Source: Antedon bifida
Taxonomy: Eukaryota > Echinodermata > Crinoidea > Comatulida > Antedonidae
Assembly (NCBI GenBank): GCA_963402885.1
Contig: OY727093.1
Coordinates: 1,364,001 to 1,428,000, forward strand
DNA: 64,000 bases
Direction: 5' to 3'
The notes beneath the pieces were generated by a model that saw only the letters and a program-made list of their open reading frames with translations, had not been told where the DNA came from and made no database searches. Of this stretch, positions 59,060 to 64,000 are shown in pieces. Numbering within the stretch: the stretch's first letter is position 1; the number at the start of each line of letters is the position of its first letter. The position numbers and the translations under genes are program-made.

Positions 59060-59217
59060 GTTCCCACTAGGACGCAACGCAAGGACGTAAGCGCGCCGCA
59101 ATTAATTTTGACCAATCGCGCGCGATGGATCATCCTGTCGCTTGTGATTGGTCAAATTCTACCTCACTTGCGTTATGCTGCTTACGTTTGTGTTGCGTTT
59201 TACATGAGAACCAAGCT
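59060..59217. mobile_element. MITE family A copy 8
   Basis: The left end has lost a few bases (GTTCCCACTAGGACGCAACG directly after TTA) and the right end is intact, GAGAACCAAGCT followed by TTA. TTA on both sides is consistent with a target duplication. Confidence 0.75.
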
Positions 59218-59369
59218 TTATATTGGTGTAGTACGTACTCAAATAAAGAGGGCGCTATGTTAACTCGATTTTCGTTGCAATAACCGTATGCCAACTTCTT
59301 TTTATACAAATTCATGTTTGCAAACATGAAATTTAACACTCTCAATATCTCTCTATTCACTAAAAAAAT

Positions 59370-59440
59370 GAATAGTGGAGGATTCGAACTAACAATTTTC
59401 CGATCAACAAACCATTACACTGTGCCCTTTGTGCTAACCG
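59370..59440 (-). mobile_element. tRNA-like sequence, SINE head candidate
   Basis: On the minus strand GGGCACAGTGTAATGG resembles a pol III A box and GTTCGAATCC is a good B box, about 35 nt apart. The arms do not pair well enough for a working tRNA. A tRNA-derived SINE fragment or a dead tRNA gene fits better. The body and tail of a SINE were not identified. Confidence 0.35.
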
Positions 59441-59699
59441 TAGGCGCACACGTTTTAAATAAATATTAGGCCTGATAATTTATTGGAAACTATAAACTTA
59501 TTATGCCTCCATAAGTATCCAGGTAGCCGTGAATTAATGAATATTCCTTAATCCGTCTTTGGGTTGGTTATTAGCCAATTATCCGATAAATAGTCTCCTT
59601 AAACAAAAGCTGATTTAAATCCCGACATCGAAGTGGCTATTTAAGACATTTAACTGAATTATTTATGACAATTGGTATTAGTGAATTCATGCGTATTTA

Positions 59700-59835
59700 A
59701 GCTCTGTCTACACTATCAAACTAGCCATATATGGCAGTGATGTGCCCAAATACGGTAGTGATATGACATCATCATGTCCATATATGGGCACATCACAGTT
59801 TTTGTCACATAAAGTTTGATAGTGTAGACAAGGCT
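59700..59835. mobile_element. Harbinger-like MITE, family B copy 2
   Basis: TIR AGCTCTGTCTACACTATC at the left, GATAGTGTAGACAAGGCT at the right, TTA on both sides (59697-59699 and 59836-59838). Interior blocks ATATGGCAGTGATGTGCCC and ATATGGGCACATCAC are inverted relative to each other. Confidence 0.87.
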
Positions 59836-60904
59836 TTAGGCGCGTCTACATCCATGATTGTATAATGTTATTGGATTGTCATTTAACTGCACCAAGACTT
59901 TTAGATGTCTGTAAAAATACTGAACATTGTATAGAACTATACCATTGTACCAAACAACACAATATGAATTTAGAACGTCAGATTTAACGTCAGATGTTAA
60001 TTGACACATTATCGAACGTTTAGTTATTCAATTCCGTAATTTAGAGTCTATCCAAAAGGATTACATAAATTAGACTAGAATCGTTACATTATTAATTACG
60101 TAGGAGACCATCACTAACCATTTTCATTTTTCTGTATTATCACAATCATTAACAATATTGAATTATTACGTAACTTGTCTGGAGTCGATGACTCACTAAC
60201 AGAAACTAACTCTGGACTCGACAGTGTTATAGGTTTATATTATGAACATTTGATAAGGATTCGCCAGGACTGTTGTTTTGTCTGACCCGTTCGTTTTACT
60301 GTTATGCAATATTTATGTTCGTTCACCCACGAAATGACTGGAGCCTTAAAACTGCGATTGACGAAAAAGCATCTCAAATTTACATAAATGTTTTTGTTAG
60401 AAGCGTATACCTTTTAAATTTAATGAAATTGTTACTGTTCAAAGTTGTTCTAACATTTAAACAATATACTCATTCATATACTTCAATCAACCAATACACT
60501 TATTAATAATATAACTTATTGTACGGTATTGATATTTACAGTAGAATATATATAATAAATGCACATTCATTAGTATAGTATACAAAATATTTTTTATTCA
60601 TGTTATTTGAAAAAACCAATATAAATAATAAACGCAGCATATCAGATATAATAAAAGCATTTACAATTTAAAAAGCATACCAGGGAAAAACATTCTAAAA
60701 TTAAGCATCAAATAAAATTAAATATAGAAAATCATAGAGAAATAATTAGTAAGTATTAATTTTAGCCCCACACCAACAATACAATAATAGACACAGAATC
60801 ATGTAAAAAATATAAATGTTGTAATAATTACAAATCAAACTATAGTGATCTTTTATAATTTGGCACTTAGAGAAAAACCTGTTTTTGCACCAACTCAAAG
60901 TTGC

Positions 60905-61055
60905 AACTAACTCAATTTCTTAGTCACTAATGTTATAAACTCAAATTCTGAGTCACTATTGTAATTGACTTAATAACTAATGTAATTGACTTAGTCACCA
61001 ATGTCTACTACAAACTAAATTTGTTCACTAATGTAATTGACTAGTCACTAATGCT
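60905..61055. repeat. Degenerate TAATTGACTTAGTCACTAAT repeat
   Basis: Five or six imperfect copies with variable spacing, each combining a TAATTGACT and a TCACTAATG half. Confidence 0.65.
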
Positions 61056-61336
61056 TTTATATGTTATGTAAAAACATTAGTACAGTAATGTTATCATGGT
61101 TGTCCCACAGTATCTTTGGTGCTGCCCTCTGAGTATCAATTGGATGTTCCTCTAGAGGGCGACAAACTATCTATCTAAAAAAATGGAATGTACAAAACCA
61201 ATATTACATATATTATTACACACCAATCCATGCTTGAAAAATGTACTTAAATTAAATTACCATTTTTGTTTCCTTTAAAACTACACACATTAAAGTGATT
61301 ATATATTTGGAGTGGCAATATTCATCATTCACACTT

Positions 61337-61427
61337 AGCTTGGTTCTCACTAGGACTCAATGCAAGGATGTAAGCGTAATGTAAGCGAGTTGATCAATCA
61401 AACGCAATGGATTATGGATTGATCACT
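61337..61427. mobile_element. MITE family A copy 9 (left part)
   Basis: AGCTTGGTTCTCACTAGGAC, TCAATGCAAGGATGTAAGCG and TTGATCAATCAAACGCAATG follow family A order. The right end is missing. Confidence 0.65.
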
Positions 61428-61508
61428 TTATTTCAGAATTTGATGTTTGAAAACTGTCGCATTTCATAAGTCAATTCATATTATTGACTTAAATATTTAT
61501 TAACCTAA

Positions 61509-61640
61509 AGCTGTCTACACTACCAAACTAGTTTGACAAAAAAGTGTGAGTGCCGAAATATAGTAGTGAAATGGCCAAATATGGTAGTGGGCACATCACA
61601 TTTTTTTTGTTACATAAAGTTTGATAGTGTAGACAGACCT
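61509..61640. mobile_element. Harbinger-like MITE, family B copy 3
   Basis: TIR AGCTGTCTACACTACCAAAC and TTTGATAGTGTAGACAGA, with flanks TAA at the left and TTA at the right. The interior shares ATGGTAGTGGGCACATCACA with copies 1 and 2. Confidence 0.82.
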
Positions 61641-61816
61641 TTAGTTAAATATCTCACTTCATTGTGATTGGTGAATACATCAAATGGGTTTATACAATTG
61701 AGTGAAGAAAAACCTGCAAATTAATTATATAAAAATATATAAGTTGTATAACATGTATAATAATAAGCATTTTTGTTTAAATATTGCACAAAAATAATTT
61801 GACAAACTAGAAATAG

Positions 61817-61924
61817 TTAATGCTGAAACGTATGACGCCCCCACTTCATTTTCATCCAGTTTGAGGGCGCTGTACAATGAATTGTGAATTCTCGTGAATA
61901 TGGACCTGTTGATCCTCTTAGAGC
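61817..61924 (-). CDS. Terminal exon of the unidentified gene
   Basis: The acceptor TATTTTTGTAG precedes GCT CTA AGA, entering in phase 0. The 35 residues start ALRGSTGPYSREFTIHC and the exon stops at TAA (61819-61817). The exon contains AGCGCCCTCAAACTGGATG, resembling the GAGGGCGCT word that recurs in non-coding parts of the window. Its last residues may therefore derive from a repeat, and the true stop could differ in other transcripts. Confidence 0.55.
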   Translation of the reverse strand, partial: ALRGSTGPYSREFTIHCTAPSNWMKMKWGRHTFQH

Positions 61925-64000
61925 CTACAAAAATAAAAAAAGGTTTTTGTTAGAATGAGCCAATATTACATTTATAATGTCATCTACAAAAATGTTTGTA
62001 GGATTCAGGGGACCCTTGAAATCTCTCAAATATAGTTTTAATAAAATGATATTATTTACCTGCATGTCAAAACTACTATGGTCATATGGCGAGAGTTTCC
62101 ATGCAACCTTCTGTTCCTCCTTCTTTATCCTTGCGTCTATTTCACGTTCCAGTGAAGTTAACGTAAAACTTGATTGTTTAACAAATCTAAAATCATTTAA
62201 ATTTCAATACAAAATAAAGATTTTACCTTATATAGGCATAAAGTATTAATTTAATAGAGGGTTATTTTAATCAATATTAATTTTTTACTATCGGTATACA
62301 AATTGAAATTTCCAAGTTTGTGTGACAAAACAACTCCACTCCCAAAGACTAGCCTGTTATGTTGACCATGTTGTGAATGAATTGTCACCTAATCATTGTG
62401 ACAGTGAGATAAATGTCACTGATAATAAAGTTGCCTAAAGAACATTCTTTCTTTATTCATTTCTATTTGGTCTAATCAGTAAAAAATAAAAAATATGTTA
62501 TCAGAAAAATATAATACATAAAAAAACGGTTAAAGAAGTGATGTTACTAAAAAAATTATAAATACATTAAACTATTTACCGTATTTTGTCAGGTAACTGT
62601 TGCCTTACAGGTTTTACAGAGGGCGTACGGCTGTTTGTTTTAGCAGATAATGTAGATGAAACTGTTGGTCCCAGATAAGCTTTTTTGAATGTTGGTACAT
62701 ACATTAGATTCACTCGGTTTAACTGGTTCATAGCGATAATTGAACTTGGTACTTGGTTTACCTCCGCAAATCTTGGTCTAAAAGAAACATAAAACACTGT
62801 AAAAACATTTTAAGACTGGTTTGTATATAATTGCTATATTACATGTGCGATAGTCCCAGCAGGAGGTAGGGCAGTCGGTAGAATTTACATGGAAAATGCT
62901 TTTAAATTTTCCTTGCATTGATGGTGAAACATGCAGCAATACATGTACATCATCATGAATATTAAAATGACGTTGTTTCAACTTCGGTGTGTGATTGTTC
63001 AGTGGATACACTTTGTCTTCATGCTGCGACCCAGTAATACTGAATTTCCTCCTCAGTTTCCAGTTAAGCTTGAGGACCAGAATAAATACCGTTACATGCC
63101 CTATACTTACTGCTGCAACCTATTTTTATGTGATGGTCTTTTAGACACCGCATCCATTGGAACTGTCTCTGGTCTTTGCTTCAGAATTTTAGGCAAACGA
63201 TGAGGAATACTATCGGTCTCGTCATCATCACTGGTTTTACTGCTTCTTGCCTCTGATGTGGTATAGGCTGACCTGGGCACTGATGTGGTATATGCTGACC
63301 TGGGCACTGATGCGGTATATGCTGACCTGGGCACTGATGCGGTATAGGCTGACCTGGGAATTCGGGCTGTTAGCAGTTCTGGTAAAGAATCTTGTTGGAC
63401 CGACCTGAATGTGTGACAAATAATAATAAATGAAATAGTGATATTAATAATAGTGAAAATAACATAAGATCTGTTCCAGTGTGAGAGGGAAGCATGGGAG
63501 AAAATTGTGCATGCGAGATACATGAAATACGCAACTTTGATTAATGCTTGGTTTCCACTAGACACACGCAACTTAAGGGATTTGACCAATCACAAGCGAT
63601 GGATTATTTTGAACTGTTGCTTGTCATTGGTCAACGCGCTTGCATTGTGTCTACATGCTTGCGTTGCACCAAGCTTAAACAGTAAGCAGGTGATGGTAAA
63701 ATCAAGGAGTTGCTATAATAATTATATACAATTAAATAATTTCATCTAATTCAAAATAATAGTTTGTTGATATGTTTCGTTTTTACTATTTACTATTATG
63801 TATTGTAAAACATAACATGAAGAAATCAAATTTATTAAGCAATTACTTAGTAGGCCTACGCCGTTAAAGATATATTGTCCCCCTAAAAAAATTTTTTTTT
63901 TAAATTTTGTTGTTGAATATGTTATTTTAATGTCACGTAATAGTTATTCACTCTCACAAAAAATTGGGTCTGAAAAAAATTTATTTACCTGAGAAAAATG
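61817..64000 (-). CDS. Unidentified protein, 3' part of a multi-exon gene
   Basis: Exons at 63404-63111, 62777-62580, 62186-62060 and 61924-61817 have GT-AG borders and matching phases (2, 2, 0) and together read 241 residues to a TAA at 61819-61817. A further donor (CTCAG|GTAAAT) at 63989 marks the tail of the next upstream exon, which leaves the window. The visible protein has a nine-residue repeat (PRSAYTASV-like, four copies), an acidic S/D/E stretch (SSKTSDDDETDS), basic proline-containing linkers and one charged probable helix (SLEREIDARIKKEEQKVAWK). It has no signal peptide or membrane segment in this part. I do not recognise the family. The consistent phasing across three introns makes a real gene likely. 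Confidence 0.75.
62060..62186 (-). CDS. Internal exon of the unidentified gene (charged helix)
   Basis: The acceptor is GATTTTAG and the donor CAG|GTAAATAA. The exon is 127 nt, entering phase 2 and leaving phase 0. It encodes FVKQSSFTLTSLEREIDAR then IKKEEQKVAWKLSPYDHSSF, a charged probable helix. The full exon is open only in the frame dictated by its neighbours. Confidence 0.75.
62580..62777 (-). CDS. Internal exon of the unidentified gene
   Basis: The acceptor TTTCTTTTAG is a good polypyrimidine-AG, and the donor is ACG|GTAAAT. Its 198 nt enter and leave in phase 2. The peptide includes PRFAEVNQVPSSIIAMNQLN and PTFKKAYLGPTVSSTLSAK, with no known motif. Confidence 0.75.
63111..63404 (-). 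CDS. Internal exon with a 9-residue coding repeat
   Basis: The acceptor is ACACATTCAG and the donor a strong GCA|GTAAGTATAG. The exon is 294 nt, phase 2 in and out. After SVQQDSLPELLTAR come four near-identical 27-nt units encoding (I/V)PRSAY-T(A/T)-S, then EARSSKTSDDDETDS. Units differ mainly at A/T codons and third positions, typical of a coding minisatellite that can change copy number without a frameshift. Confidence 0.8.
63544..63675. mobile_element. MITE family A copy 10, in the intron of the unidentified gene
   Basis: TGCTTGGTTTCCACTAGACA at the left and GCGTTGCACCAAGCT at the right, with TTGACCAATCACAAGCGATG inside. Flanks are TTA and TAA. It lies between the exon at 63111-63404 and the donor at 63989. 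Confidence 0.75.
63989..64000 (-). CDS. Edge of a further upstream exon (partial)
   Basis: On the minus strand CATTTTTCTCAG is followed by the donor GTAAATAA. Ending in phase 2 would match the next exon. Only 12 nt are visible. Confidence 0.4.

Larger units (their letters stand above)
52931..61816. other. Intergenic region rich in small mobile elements
   Basis: No supportable gene. Three copies of MITE family B, six full or partial copies of family A, a retroelement-like segment, a tRNA-like sequence and a degenerate tandem repeat are listed separately. Remaining stretches are AT-rich with TAGGCCTA palindromes. Confidence 0.6.

Noticed and set aside
59370..59440. Functional tRNA gene
   Set aside because: The B box is good but the T, D and acceptor stems do not pair, so only a tRNA-derived relic is supported.
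63237..63419. 60-codon minus ORF overlapping the coding-repeat exon
   Set aside because: It is an alternative frame of the same 27-nt repeat. The phase-consistent frame connects to neighbouring exons and this one does not.

Overview
The window looks like a piece of an animal nuclear genome. It is AT-rich (roughly one third GC by eye). The genes have GT-AG introns up to about 11 kb long, and most of the DNA is non-coding, with minisatellites, microsatellites and small foldback transposons. One Krüppel-like gene combines features of vertebrate KLF6 and KLF7, and one intronless Frizzled is of the 5/8 class. This pattern, one pre-duplication gene per vertebrate pair, suggests an invertebrate. A marine deuterostome such as an echinoderm is my best guess, but that is inference and I did not identify the species.

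Three protein-coding genes can be supported. (1) A complete KLF6/7 transcription factor lies on the minus strand. Its three coding exons at 23505-23606, 12076-12661 and 3752-3927 splice in phase to 287 codons plus a stop. The first exon is hidden under a longer open frame in another register. (2) A complete single-exon Frizzled-5/8 Wnt receptor lies on the plus strand at 43301-44941. Its upstream region has a CRE, a PBX-MEIS decamer, an ETS site, a TATA-like element and a short uORF. (3) The 3' end of an unidentified minus-strand gene enters from the right edge. Four phase-compatible exons lie between 61817 and 63404, and the tail of a fifth sits at 63989-64000. It carries a nine-residue coding repeat.

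Layout: 1-3751 is KLF downstream sequence. 3752-23606 is the KLF gene. 23607-23950 is its probable promoter. 24337-25592 is a 17-bp minisatellite of 74 units. 25.6-42.7 kb is a gene desert with a (CAT)n tract, nested MITEs and direct repeats. 42.7-45.4 kb is the Frizzled locus. 49283-52530 is a nearly invariant 27-bp minisatellite of 120 units. 52.5-61.8 kb is rich in MITEs and retroelement debris. 61.8-64 kb is the third gene.

The genes do not form an operon-like unit. KLF6/7 is a nuclear zinc-finger regulator and Frizzled-5/8 a plasma-membrane Wnt receptor; nothing here links them except proximity. The most distinctive non-genic signals are the two minisatellites, two Harbinger-like MITE families with TWA target sites (including one element inserted in another), and the palindrome TAGGCCTA. 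That palindrome occurs about 30 times, all but one of them right of 27.8 kb. All calls are from reading the sequence; no alignment or search was run.
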